This document shows positions 45,842 to 57,668 of a stretch of DNA of 64,000 nucleotides, one piece after another. The translations under genes were made by a program, and so were the position numbers. The stretch covers positions 32,789,288 through 32,853,287 of the forward strand of contig OV884015.1 of assembly GCA_930367205.1 (NCBI GenBank), given 5' to 3'. The first letter of the stretch is position 1, and each line of letters starts with the position of its first letter. The notes beneath the pieces are model-generated. The model saw only the letters and a list, made by a program, of their open reading frames with translations. It had not been told where the DNA came from and searched no databases. Source of the stretch: Acanthosoma haemorrhoidale (lineage: Eukaryota > Arthropoda > Insecta > Hemiptera > Acanthosomatidae).

Positions 45842-47860
45842 TTTTTGAAAATCTAAATAGTGCCAAAACGTTCTTAGTTCGATTACTTTCTCTTTATTAC
45901 GGTGCATAGAAGTCCCCCTCCCCCAATATATGAACATAGTTCAATTAATGATATTAGTCATTATTGACTTAGCGAAATTTTAGCAGCATTTTTGAAAATA
46001 ATGAAATGAAAAGTGATTCGGCACATATTCTCAGATCAAGTAGGAAGTGATAAAAACATTTATCTGTTACTGTAACTAATACCTGTAGAGTTTAGTGTAA
46101 TTTAGACAAAGAGAGATCCCGCCGGTTTTGGTATGGAGGGCACGTGAGAGGGGTACTTGCTAACTTATAATTGGACGCAGCGGCCCGTGCTGACTGGCAA
46201 GTGGCTCCTACTCACAGCAGTGGCACATATGTGTTTGTCTGTATGTGTATGTGGTCATTACATGGTCTGTATATTGCTATGTAGCAGCCTGACCCATTAT
46301 CTGCCCATGGTTAATGAGACTAATTCTGTCTCAGTTCGATATAAAGCTACTTTTTTTTTGGAGTGGAGGACATTTAGTTGAGAGTGTAGATATACTACAC
46401 TTTTACAGGTGTTTCTGTAAGTACAGATTATTTTAAATAATTGCCTTAAAGAAGACTATTAATTACTTCAAGGATGTTGATATTTTTTAGAGCATGTCAA
46501 GGCCTCCATATATAGCATAGTTTTCTTAATTTTGGTCAATTTTTTTTAACTATTTGCTAACGTGTTTCGGGGGTAAATACTGCCCGAGAGAACACGATAG
46601 GGAGAGTAAAGCCCCTGGCACCCTTGAAGCCGTCCCTGAGCGCAGGCGGCACCCCAGTCCCGTCTTTCTGAAAGGCTGGACATTTATTCCGATAAGGATA
46701 TAGGTATATACACTAGCACAGTCCACTGATGTTAACATTCTTTTGAATGTTCATGGGAAAACCCAAATGGCCATGTTCATAAAACAAGATTGTCATTCCT
46801 AGGGCTGCTACTTCCTTGAGATTTAATATGACAATTAAAATAAAGCATGTCAATATGAAGTAAACTAGTAAAGAAACTGATTAAGAGGACTGTATAATTA
46901 ATATTATTAATAAGACAAGGCGAAATTCAAACATTTGTCAACGCATTCAACATAACTAAACAATATTTGTAAACTTAAAACTAGATACTTACAACATGAA
47001 CTTAAACTTATGATATAATTTTGGAGTTGTGTAACAAAATATGGGTTAGACTTCCTTCCGAGACGAAAAATGCTTGCAGTTAGAACATTGTTTGGTGACA
47101 CTACACTCTTACCTACTGGTCATGTGTAGTTCAATATTTAAGCAATTCATTGAATAACAGGGTTGTAACATGTACAGACAAGCCTTAAAAAGCATGAATT
47201 TTATTGAGTGAAGAAACCTGATTGGTGGCTACAAAATTGAATTTTATTCGTGAACGATTCTGGTCATATATCTCCAAGTATCTACTTAGTAGTAATATGT
47301 AATTCAATTTTAATAGGTTTAAGTGACAGGATTTTGAACTAGGGGAAACTCATCTCGCCGTCATTGTTCAGGAAACGAGCCGTTCATTGTGTGAGAGCAC
47401 CTGGGGCAGATTAGTTTTAGAATTCAATGTGGAAGGATACGGCTTTATATGTTGTGTTTGAGTTCGTCATTATAAATTATAGTGATCTTAAGTAAATGCT
47501 GCTGATAAATGCTGATAGTTTATAAAAGAAAATGTTTTATTTTTAAATTATATGTTATTTAGTTTTAGAACAGGTTCCATTAGATCGTCGGCTCCGTTAC
47601 AGCTTATTAGATAATGTTTTAAGTAGGGCTGTAAATATTTTCTATCTAGAGTAAGAAACCATATCAGTTTAAAATAAACATACGGACCAACTGCTAGTCC
47701 GTAGAAACAACTAGTATATTTTGTACATCTTTCTATGTAATAAAGCAGTTTCATGTACATGTATTTTCTTACATAATACCGCCAAATGAATCTAAATGTT
47801 TATCTCCTATCTAATGTCTGGATACGAGATAATATCACATAACCAGTATGGTTCTTAGTG
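45842..47860. other. Stretch without recognisable genes
   Basis: A GC-richer interval at 46130-46330 and another at 46590-46720 contain short frames that I do not recognise. The rest is AT-rich. Confidence 0.45.
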
Positions 47861-47865
47861 CATAA

Positions 47866-49323
47866 TTTTTTTTTTTTTTTTTTTCTAAGCTCTCTAGTTA
47901 GAATTTTAGGATGAGGAAGAAATATAAAATATTTAGGGTGATCTGATCCTTGTACTAGGAGGACCTGCTTGAAGGTGGTGTGAGAGGAGTAAGGAGTGTG
48001 GGAATCCTCGGTGGAGGTTGATTGTTACGGTACAGTGGTGAGGGTCCACTGGTGGCTGGGCCTAGAGTCTTCTCTAGGCATGTAGTGCAGTCGTAGTTAG
48101 TCTGATATCAGTGAGGGTGCCCCTTAGAGGCTTGTTGTTGGTGGGCCAAGCGCCGTGATGTCAACCATTTCTTCTGCTTTACTCGATCTTGTGAGTTGCC
48201 ACCGTGCCGGTAGCGGTGGTGGTGTCATGTCTCGGAAGAGAGGGTTTAGACTGTGCTTCATCAAATCGAAGAACTTGATGTGACGTCGTCTGATGACGTC
48301 GGTGATGGTGGGGAGCTCGAACTTTTCGTGCATGTCGGAAGCCTTCATTTCACGAAAAGGGGTATGCCACAGTGCCGTTCGCAGGATGTTGTTCTGGAAG
48401 CTCTGGAGGCGAGTTATGGTGCTGGCATGTAGAAATCTAAAGAGTGGTGTCCCAAACAGTAGAGCTGGCCTCAAGACGTTCTTGTATATGAGGAGTTTCA
48501 GACGAAGGGATATGGCCTGGCTGGTGATGAGATGTTGGAGAGAGTAGTAAGTTCTGCGGACTCATTTTAATTTATTTTGCAAGAGTGTGCCTGCCTAGGT
48601 TGATGCCCAAGTAGCAGATGCTGTTGGCTAATTTACATTGAGTCCCGTCTGTGGTAAAGCTGGGTGGACACTTCTTTTTCCCATGCTGGAAAGAGAAGAT
48701 GATCCCCTGAGTCTTGGCTGGGTTCACTTGAATGTGGACAGCTCGCAGCCTGTCGGCGATTAATTGGCCAGTGCCCTCTGCAGCCTTTAGAGCTTTCGTT
48801 GGGTTGAGGCTGTTGCTGTAGACCCCTATGTCGTCCGCATATGCCGCTACCTCGCAATTGGAGTATGAAGCTCCTACTATATGCGCGGTGTATATGTTGA
48901 AGAGTAGGGGTCCCAGCACCGACCCTTGGGGAACTCCGACCACGAAATCTCTTGTGGTGGTTAAGACGGCTCCTATTCGCACAGAAAATGTTCTGCCTGC
49001 TAGGTAGGAGGACATGATGTTCTGGAGTTGCGCAGGAAAGTCGTGCTCGTTCAGTCGTCGCAGGAGAGTACAATGATCTACGGAGTCAAATGCCTTCGTG
49101 CAGTCAAGGGAGATCATCGCAGTGACTCTGTTGTGGCGCATGTTCGTTGCAACGTTCCGCTGCAGTTTTACAAGGTTGCAGTCCGAGCTAAGTCCTTTGG
49201 TGAAGCCGGTCTGTTGAGGTGGAATGATGTCTTGAGCGTCACAGTGTCTGGTGAGATGATCGTAGAGAATCCTCCCGTAGATTTTTGACAACTGGGTCAG
49301 CAGACTGATGGGCCGGTAGTGAG
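47866..49323 (-). mobile_element. LINE family B (Jockey-like), copy 2, 5'-truncated
   Basis: Minus-strand element starting on the left with about 18 T residues (the poly(A) tail), then TCTAAGCTCTC and the 3' untranslated region shared with 43066-43318, then coding sequence to about 49323. It is the better-preserved of the two long LINE-B copies. The 5' end lies within the RT domain (YRPISLL). Flanks show only a weak match (AGTGCATAA versus AGTGGATATAA), so a target duplication is uncertain. Confidence 0.9.
48124..49323 (-). pseudogene. LINE-B reverse transcriptase and C-terminus
   Basis: One frame of about 250 codons (to 48572) contains HYRPISLLTQLSKIYGRILY, motif A ISLDCTKAFDSVDH, motif B VGVPQGSVLGPLLFNIY, and the active site AAYADDIGVYS (near 48830-48841). 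A second frame (48124-48474) continues with the C-terminal domain: RPALLFGTPLFRFLHAST, QNNILRTALWHTPFREMKAS, and an end at TALGPPTTSL. Between them, sequence near 48475-48600 is frame-shifted. RT catalytic motifs are intact, but the endonuclease and ORF1 are missing because of 5' truncation. Confidence 0.85.
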
Positions 49324-50212
49324 TGGATATAATACTAAACAATCCAACTTATATTTGCCAATACAATTTTCATTAATGGTGATTTGTAACTTAGTTTTTT
49401 TTTGTTTTTTTTAATAATATTGATTTATGGTATGTAATAATATGATATACAGAATATATGATATCATGTATATATAGAAATAATATGATATACAGGAAGA
49501 GGCAATGTTTTATGTTTTAAGTTAACAATATCGTTCAAATATCATCAAGTTTCGTATTGGCATAAAGGGCTTTTTACAACTTCTACATGATGCTACATCA
49601 CCTTAATAGTGGAAACTCAATGACCAATAGAATGTAAAAAATATGAATCAATTTTTCAATTAACACTAATTATATCTTCATGGGATATTAAAGTTAAATT
49701 GATTTCAAAGCTGAAGTACTATTCAAAATTGTTTATTGACAAAATGTCGACGTTTATGTTTTTGTTTTGAAGGTGTTACCGGTGGTTGGACTTTTATTAT
49801 CAGTCCAAAAGTTTGCGGCAAACTGTTAATAAATACAATCGGTATACAATTATGAATATTTATTAATAATATTTTTTTATATTTGTTTACATCGGAGATG
49901 CCTGAACTTGCCGGAAGTATAACTTGTGGATTTTACTACCACTTTGTCTAATAAATTGTATGTAGTTTTACTGACGTTTATTCAAAGTGAAAATTGGATA
50001 GATAAATTAGATTAAAACGTTTCCCTGTTTTATGTAAGCTCCTTTAAGAATTATTCTCTCCCCCCTCCCTTTGTCTGAATTTAGTTTTAGCTTTTACTTA
50101 CTATACCACCAGCGAGCTTTTCGATGGAGATTTATTGGTAATTTGGAACCCTTAAACTAAAGTTTGTAAAAAAACAAAACACGTATCTAGTTTGAATTTG
50201 ACAGCAGACTTA
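49324..50212. other. AT-rich stretch without recognisable genes
   Basis: AT-rich DNA with short repeats of AATATGATATACAG at 49438-49495. No coding region recognised. Confidence 0.5.
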
Positions 50213-51504
50213 CGAGAGTGGACTGAAAAGTTTCCGACCTCAACATGAACATAGGAGCAGTCGTAAATAAAAGCTAGTGAATTTCGTTGTTCATCTGTTG
50301 ACAGTTACTCACCAAAGTTTCAGGCATTTTGGACGCGCAGTTGTTGTGTAACAGTCGTTTGAGTGAGTCGATGTGAGTGTTTTTATGAAAATGGACAAAA
50401 TCGTGTATCGAGCTGTCATTAAATATTTGTTTTTGAAAGGCAATACGCCTACGCAAATCAAAGATGAGCTGGATTTTGTGTATGGGGACTCTGCACCATC
50501 ATTTACCACAATGAAATTTTGGGCAGCTGAATTTAAACGTGGTCGTAAGAGCTTGGGAGACGATGAACGTTCGGGACGTCAAAAAACTGCAACTACCGAC
50601 GAAAACATCGCCAAAGTTCACCAAATGGTGCTAGACGACCGCCGAATTAAAGTGATAGAGATAGCAGAGGTTATGAACATGTCAAAAGAACGTGTTTGTC
50701 ACATATTAGATCAACATTTAGAGATGAGAAAGATGTCCGGGCGTTGGGTGCCGCGTTTGCTCACGTTAGACCAAAAACTTGTTCGAATGAACATTTCCAA
50801 AGCTCTGTTGGCGCAGTTTAGGTGCAATAATTCCAAGTTTTGGCGCCGATTAATTACTGTGGATAAAACTTGGATACACCATTATACGCCTGTAACAAAA
50901 ATACAGTCCAGTGGACTGCAAAGGGGGAACCGGCTCCAAAAAAAGCAAAAACCTGTTTTTTCGGTTGGGAAAGTGATGGTGACTGTTTTTTGGGATAGTC
51001 ATGGAGTTATTTTAATCGATAATTTTCAAAAAGGAAAAAATAGTACAGGAGCATACTACGCATCATTACTTGACAAGCTGAAGACAGAACTTGCGGAAAC
51101 ACGGCCACATTTGCAGAAAAAGAAAATCCTGTTTCACCAAGACAACGCACCGTCTCACATCTGAGTGGTTGCCATGGCGAAAATCCATGAATTACGGTTT
51201 GAACTGTTTGACCATCCGCCTTACTCACCAGATCTAGCCCCAAGCGACTTCTTTTTGTTTCCTCATCTAAAAATTGCGCTTGGAGGACAGAGATTTTCGT
51301 CAAAAGGAGAGGCGATCACCTTCGTGAACAATTATTTTGCAGAGAAAATCGCCGAGTACTATTTTTGGACGGGTTACAGAGATGGGAGCATCGCTGGGAG
51401 AAGCGTGTAGAGTTACAAGGAGACTATGTTGAAAAATAAAAAAAAAATTGATGAAAAAACGTCTTGTATCTTTGTTAGGTCAGAAACTTTTCAGGCCACC
51501 CTCG
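50213..51504 (+). mobile_element. mariner transposon, 1292 bp, both TIRs
   Basis: The left TIR starts CGAGAGTGGACTGAAAAGTT. The right end, read inverted, is CGAGGGTGGCCTGAAAAGTT. Both are flanked by the TA target duplication (50211-50212 and 51505-51506). Length matches the usual 1.3 kb of mariner elements. The transposase gene inside has one stop and one frameshift, so this copy is inactive, although its ends could still be used in trans. Confidence 0.93.
50391..51439 (+). pseudogene. mariner transposase, nearly full length
   Basis: The usual start MDKIVYRAVIKYLFLKGNTP is at ATG 50391. The paired helix-turn-helix region runs through FTTMKFWAAEFKRGRKSLGD and GRQKTATTDENI to MNMSKERVCHILDQHLEMRK, then WVPRLLTLDQK. 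The catalytic Asp residues are in LITVDKTW (codon 50862), FHQDNAPSH (51141) and APSDFF (51246). Spacing is 92 and 34 residues, the DD34D signature of mariner. A TGA at 51162-51164 interrupts the catalytic domain between the second and third Asp. A frameshift near 51360 moves the C-terminus to another frame, which ends GDYVEK at 51439. Confidence 0.93.
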
Positions 51505-51506
51505 TA

Positions 51507-52556
51507 TATTATGTGTTACATTCTCATAATTGACTTTTTCCCGCCGTTCTAGTCCAAATGATGAAGAACAGTTATAAATATAAATATTGCAGCTATAGGC
51601 ACCTCATTAAAAAACCAATTCGTGGAATAGCCAAATTGAAACCGTGTGAAGCATTCATGGAACTTTCACTTTTCTATTCATCTGAAGTGTTGGGCACTGC
51701 GTTATTCACACAGTTCAATCTCAATTCCTTCAAAATGTTCTGAGCTATCCTTACACGAACACACCTCATTTCAGGATACGACTTGAGGCATACTCCAAAT
51801 GGATTCTGTGGAACACAGATGATTTTTAATCAGGTGTGGTTAGTTTCACACTATTCCTGGACTGGGTTTTTCAAATCCCGTGTGTTGATGACTTCCTACT
51901 CAATGTTTATTTCTCTGTCAGGCATGACATTGTATAGATAGTGGACCCAATTTGTTGTCGCACGACTAAAATCTTTACAAAATAGTAATGAGTAAGTACT
52001 AATGCATACATTTTTCTTAGCATACATTGTTTAATTGACTATATAGTAAATCAAAGACATTAAAATACCTCTAACAGACGATTCAAACCAAAAACTCATT
52101 CCAATTAGTGACAAAAAAAGTGAGTTTTAAGGGTTAAAGATAATAACCGCGAGACATTTTCTGAGCCATTTCTTGAGTTTGCACGTTTTTGGCACTCATA
52201 AAGTCTATTTAAACCCTAAATTGAGTAATAATGTATCACGCTAGGTTTTTATTTGTCTACGGTACATACCTGTTACAATGTAATTGGAATGGACTAAGGA
52301 AGTGAGCACTTCTTAATCAAATCTGAGAGCAACTGCTTAATACTGAACTACTTCACTGCTTATAGCGACGCTTATGAGCATTATAAATAACATGAAAAAA
52401 AAAATTTCAATTTTATCCCACTTAGGAGGCTATTGTCGGTGAATTACAGAGCGCTTACATGTAGCCCTTCTTATCTACCCACCTACCACAGCTACCAAGC
52501 TTACACCTCATCTGCACCGCCCTCGTCAGCACAATGGATCATATCTGTGCTGTGTC
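51507..52556. other. AT-rich stretch without recognisable genes
   Basis: No transposon or gene recognised. A GC-richer 100 bp at 52450-52555 just precedes element T3. Confidence 0.5.
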
Positions 52557-53345
52557 GCAAGATTTGAATTTGCCGCCATTTTTGCAGTAAAGGGCTGGCA
52601 ACCCTAAAAAAAAACAATTTGACAGCTGACAGTTTAGGGTTTGTAAAAATAGAGCGTTACACGATAGAACAATGTGTATTTATTGTTGAACATTATCTCA
52701 AAAATAATGAAAGTTTGGCGGCCGCAGTTTGAAAATTTCATAGAAAATATGCTCGGAATTGTGTTTTGACTTAAACAAATGTGAAGAGATTAATTTAGGG
52801 AGACTGGATCAATCGGAGACACTAAACACACTGGTCGTCCAAAAACAAGCCGTTCAAATGTCAATATGTAAGAAGTGCGTGAGAGTGTTGTTGAAAATCC
52901 AGGAACATCAATTCTGTGTCGTAAACACAGTTCTTTGTGCCGAAATTGGATGATATTTATGTGGCCAATATGTGGTTTCAACAAGATGGTGCCAGATGCC
53001 ATACAGCCCATGAAACAATTCAAACAAATACTGTATGAGACATTTCCAGGTACTCTCTCGTATAGGTGATCAGAATTGGCGCCCTATATCGTGTGATTTA
53101 ACACCTTTAGATTTATTTTTATGGGGTTATTTGGAGTCAAAGGTGTATATCAACAAGCCCACATCTACCCGTGCATTAAAAGAGGAAATTCAACACTGCA
53201 TCAACAAAATTCAACCACATTTATGCCAAATGGTCATGGAAAATTTCAACAAAAGAGTGCGTATGTGCCAGCAAAGTCGTGGAGGCCATTTGCCCGATGC
53301 TTTATTCCATAAATAACCCTATCCTATTTACTTTGTAATTCAATA
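52557..53345 (+). mobile_element. Tc1/mariner-like element T3, internally deleted, TIRs lost
   Basis: Homology to T1 and T2 starts just inside the left TIR (CGCAAGATTTGAATTTGCCG) and ends after the transposase stop, before the right TIR. T3 shares with T1 both a premature TAA (AATATGTAAGAAG) and an identical internal deletion joint (GTAAACACAGTTCTTTGTGC). It keeps a longer C-terminal part than T1. It cannot be excised now because both terminal repeats are gone. Confidence 0.85.
52646..53316 (+). pseudogene. Transposase remnant (T3) with intact C-terminus
   Basis: The N-terminus is degraded (the start codon position reads ATAGAGCG) and contains a small deletion in the HTH. After the shared TAA and the internal deletion come NMWFQQDGARCHTAHETIQT (second catalytic Asp) and then, in a shifted frame, LSRIGDQNWRPISCDLTPLD, DLFLWGYLESKVYINKPTST and a C-terminal helix region ending LPDALFHK at 53316. 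The DDE region carrying the first Asp is missing because of the deletion. Confidence 0.75.
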
Positions 53346-53938
53346 ATAAAAAAAAAAGATACAACATTGTTCTTGTTACCTCAAAATAAAAAAATCTAGC
53401 TAGGTAATTTTCCCGACAATATCGTCGTTTTATAAATGTAAGTCACAGCCCCATAAAAAATTGTGGCGTGTATACTAGCATGGAGAGCAACCATTTAAAT
53501 TTTTAGCATGGGGGGGGGGACTGGACGTTTCCGACCGTTTGAATTCTTGATGGTCACTCTAGTCCAGCAGGGGGAGATGCAGGCCAACCGTTCTGCCACT
53601 AACATAGAATATGTAGGGTAGTCCACTGCTGGGTAATTTATCTGTGAGTTCTACAGTGAAGAAATTTAGGCGATGACATCAAGAACAACTGCGATCATAC
53701 ATAGCTTATATCACCATAATCATGATATGCCTCAAACCAAGCGTAAAGTGAACCAACGCTTAGAAAAAACACCGACATCTAACCCGCACAATCGATTAAA
53801 AGGCATACTAAAACACCTCTCACCTTTATAAACTATCTTTGACACACATCTGAAGGCATACCTACTCATTCTGAGAAACATTTAGGCCAGCTGAAAAATC
53901 AAACGTAGATACAATACATAAGTTTTCAAGAATAAATA
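53346..53938. other. Stretch without recognisable genes
   Basis: Nothing recognised; contains a G-run at 53511-53519. Confidence 0.5.
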
Positions 53939-53943
53939 CCTGC

Positions 53944-54838
53944 TGTAGCGACCGCTAACTACATAAGATAAATCACCCTATACTCTATTGTACATATATT
54001 TTAAACTAATTTAAACAAATGTAAATAACATTACCAAAGCATAAATCATTGTAAATGTGGTAAACAATAAACATGCAGCTGCGAGCCAATTAGTTATATG
54101 AGCTGGGGCACCAGCTACCAGTAGCACTAAGCGACCCAAACCACCGAGAGGCCCGAAGACCCTTACCCAGGTCACGTATCGGTTACATATCTCTTTGTCA
54201 GAGAACAAAGAAACCCACATGGGTACAATAAAACCAAAGCTGATTGGCTACTGACGAAGCCAGCTGGGTATTTAAGACCGGTGGTTTGGTCCTGTATATC
54301 ATTCTACTGGCAACTGGCTGACTGGCTCGTGGCCCCTCTGATGTTCAAAAACTTGGCTTCCTCATTTATGAAAACCTCTGCATCTCTCTTTCCTCTCCTC
54401 GCTACGTTTTATTCCGGCGCTGTCAGACCCCACACCTTCCTAGTGGGAATCTCTGCCTTCGTCTCGCTAAATCTAGCACCTCCTTGGGAGAGATCTCTCT
54501 CTAGTGGACAACGGTTGTCGTGGCCCTGCAAGCTTACCAAGCAGTGTTCCCACGGCGATTCAGTCTGCCTCTCTCCGGTTCACACTCACGTTTGGGATCC
54601 GGACGGATTTCGCCTACCCTCAGATAACGAGTGTGAATTCGTGGTCATTCCACGACCACACAAAATACCTACCCTATACCTCCTTTCCTGAACATAGTGT
54701 ATTGTCGGGGCACATACCTATCGAAAATGGAGTCAGTAAGACCGTCATAAAACGATTGTCCAGGTCATAAACTTAATCAGCCCTCACTTCGTCACCAGGG
54801 CTAGGGTAACTAGGCACCCCCCTCGTGACGACCCGACA
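53944..54838 (+). mobile_element. Solo LTR (family S), 895 bp
   Basis: Starts TGTAGCGACCGC and ends GTGACGACCCGACA. Flanking pentamers CCTGC (53939-53943) and CATGC (54839-54843) differ by one base, consistent with an old 5 bp target duplication. A promoter-like TATTTAAGACC lies at about 54269. Termini and internal blocks (for example GAACATAGTGTATTGTCGGG) match the LTR at 17201-17836, but this copy is about 260 bp longer, so the two are subfamilies. No internal retroviral genes accompany it. The 136-codon frame at 54281-54691 lies inside the LTR and is probably not a gene. Confidence 0.85.
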
Positions 54839-54843
54839 CATGC

Positions 54844-57234
54844 CATCAATCTATCTTAAAATCCTCACATACTTGAAACTTAAAGGAGCACCTTACCAGT
54901 AAATATTCAAAATATTTTTTCAGCATTTGGCCAACTGAGATCATAGCAACTCTGACCAGTATAAATTGAGAATTTCAATTAAAAAAACTAGTTCTAGAGA
55001 TAAAATGTGACTCCCTGAAATAAAAAAACGTTATTATTACTGTGTATGGTTTTCATTGGTTACGTTGTGCAATAATTGTCCTACCCTGAGGATAAAAGAC
55101 TTGAGCTGTCAAAATAGATTGCCAATTAAAGATGAATTCGAAGAGAAACGAGCTTTTGTGTTATTTAATAAAACTATAAATAAATTTATTTTTTTAGGTT
55201 CAGTGAAGTATAGTACTAGGGAAAGAGCCGCTTGCTCTCAGTGGTGGTGCTTAAAACTGAGTACGAGAGCTAAACAGAAAAATCATCTATATTTATATTA
55301 TGTACCCCATAGTACTAATTTGCCACTTAGTGCTGACACCCTCTAATTCCAGATTTAAATATTTCAGTTTTTGAGTTCGGCCTAACGCTGTCATTATGTA
55401 CATATTTAAATTTTAAAATAGAAACTTGATTATTAAAATTTTATTAAATTACTGTATTTATCGACAAGAGGCCTTAGTTAGTGCCTTTACAGTGAGTCTG
55501 TCCTTCAATGGGCGAAAAGCCTTGGAGATTATCTTGCGGACTTACATTTAATAGGCCATTATGTTGATGTACAAGCCTCTCAGAGTACAAAGCCATTGTT
55601 TGCACCTCAAAGAAACTTTCCCTGCTAAGGGAGTAACATTTCCTCTTATAAAGGCTACAGGCAATAATGTACTTTAAAGAAGTTAAAGACGTGGCTCCTT
55701 AGAAGGCAATCGTTGTCAATGGACGAGAACAATGGTGCTCGCGATGGATAGCTCTGTCGGAACAGCATTTTTTACTTTGCTAATAATTATTAAATAAAAT
55801 AAACTTATCAGATATTAAAGGCTTAAGTTGAAAAATCAAACAAGTAGTTTTTCAAAGAAATTCAAGCAAAATTCTACTTGACCTATCCTAAGAATAACCC
55901 GCATTTTCAATCTCAACTAGTTGCCTTGATATTTTTAGTTATAAACAAATACGAGGGTGCATGTATAATATTGAGAGACGTTAGGGCAGGACCCTACTAG
56001 ATTTTCAATTACTAATTAGATATTTCTAAAATAAAGTTAGTTGAGTGTGGAGCACTTAAGGGTTTCAATGGTCTTACTAATTACTCCCTCCGTCTTCATT
56101 GCGTTTGAATAAATAAGTGTCTATAACACTGGCACTCTACATATTATAAGTAAATATTTGAAGACAAAAAAAACAAAAACATTATTAGCATAGAATTAAG
56201 ATTTACACAATTTTAACAAATTAGTTCTTATAATAGATTGAAATTTTATTTGTGAGATTCCGGACTGAAAGTTGGTAAATTTAAGTGTTAGTGCTTGTGG
56301 AAAGGTGCTGTAGTAAATATTTGATAGAAAATAGAATGGATATGAACAGAAAAATATTTAATTTATCATAATTTATAAAGAAAACAGGGAAAAAATACAC
56401 AATCAATTAATAAAATATTAAAATTACAGGTGGCTTAAGTCATTTTAGAACCACTTACGTAAAACGTACATAAAAATAAGGAAAGTAACTTGTTTAAAAG
56501 TAGTGTTCCGCTCTATTTCAGTTCGACTATTGCTTACAGTGGATTTGAGAAAGTGGATTGCCTGATGGAGGCCTGAAGGTCCATAACCCTAATCCTAGGT
56601 AATTGGGTTTTACACTTCCGAGTTAGGTTTTATCGGTCCGATGTGTTCCCGTTAGGATCCGCCATCAGGAACCTTACTGCTTCTATTTACGACGGTGAAA
56701 TAAAATCTGCTGTCCGACTGCAGGTATCGCTTCAAGGCTTGAATCAGTTAATCGCGTAAGGATAAATAGCTAATTATCATCATTGAAATGATTTGAAAAT
56801 CTATTCTGGGGCATTTCTTCCTAAGAATAATAACAGCAGACAGTATAGGAATGTCTAACAGACAAAACAAAATACATAACATTAAATGAATTTGATAAGC
56901 TTATGACAAATACTAGTTACAAATGAATGCGAAAAAATAAACTGAATAATAACAATGAATTATGGATTGTTAGCTAAATTGGAGTAGTAATATATTACTA
57001 AAGATTTGTTTTTATTAAAAAATAAAAACAACTAGTTTGCTATCTGTCGATTGAAGTTCGTGAATTAATTTAATTTGAATGATTTAGGAATACTTGTTGC
57101 TTTACAAAAAAAAGTTGTTACAATACTTCATAATACTAGTTTACTTCCAAAATTACAATAATTGGGGAGGGGGAGTTTTAAACCCTCATTCACGCAGTAC
57201 CTGCGGGGTCATATACAAATTCTGGATAATGTTC
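54844..57234. other. AT-rich stretch, one weak coding remnant
   Basis: A 96-codon plus frame at 55056-55346 and a stop-free 55-codon frame at 56578-56736 ending at a donor-like CTGCAGGTATCG were noted. Neither was assigned. The rest is AT-rich. Confidence 0.4.
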
Positions 57235-57668
57235 TTTCCAAGTTCATAAAATTCCATTAAAACCTATCCAACCACCCTAGCACAGTCATTATACTACCCC
57301 ACACATCCCTATAATCCTCCTCTGGGACTAAAGCGACAGTGGCCTTGTGACCTGCTATAAATACGTGACAGAGAGAGTCCTGGCTATCGTAGATTCCCCT
57401 ATCGTGTACTGAGCGTCTGTGACTCTAACGCTCTTGGTCAGCCTCCACTGACTCCTATTCGGTGAAGAGGGTAATGGAGAAGCGTAGGGACTTCCCAAGA
57501 CTCCGCTCCCGCATGCGAGGAGGATGACAGTCATGTGGATCAGGGAGGCCTCTGGGGTTTTTGTAAATACTGTATGAATGAGTGAGTGAACTGTAAATGT
57601 TGTATAAATGAGGACATTGAACACAATCATTTACTGCCCAAAAAGGCAAATGGTAATTTTATCACAAT
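57235..57668 (+). mobile_element. LINE family A 3' fragment (plus strand)
   Basis: The only clear LINE-A copy in forward orientation. It starts at the end of the coding region (TTCCAAGTTCATAAAATTCC, then CCTATCCAACCACCCTA) and runs through the 3' untranslated region to GGTAATTTTATCACAATTAAG. It is more diverged from the other copies than they are from each other. No open frame remains of the protein's C-terminus. Confidence 0.8.

Noticed and set aside
48633..49073. 146-codon minus-strand frame in LINE-B copy 2
   Set aside because: Alternative frame of the same RT sequence; the RT motifs are in the overlapping frame.
54281..54691. 136-codon plus frame starting MVWSCISFYW
   Set aside because: It lies wholly inside the solo LTR of family S. 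The homologous LTR fragment at 45389 does not keep the frame, so it is not a gene.
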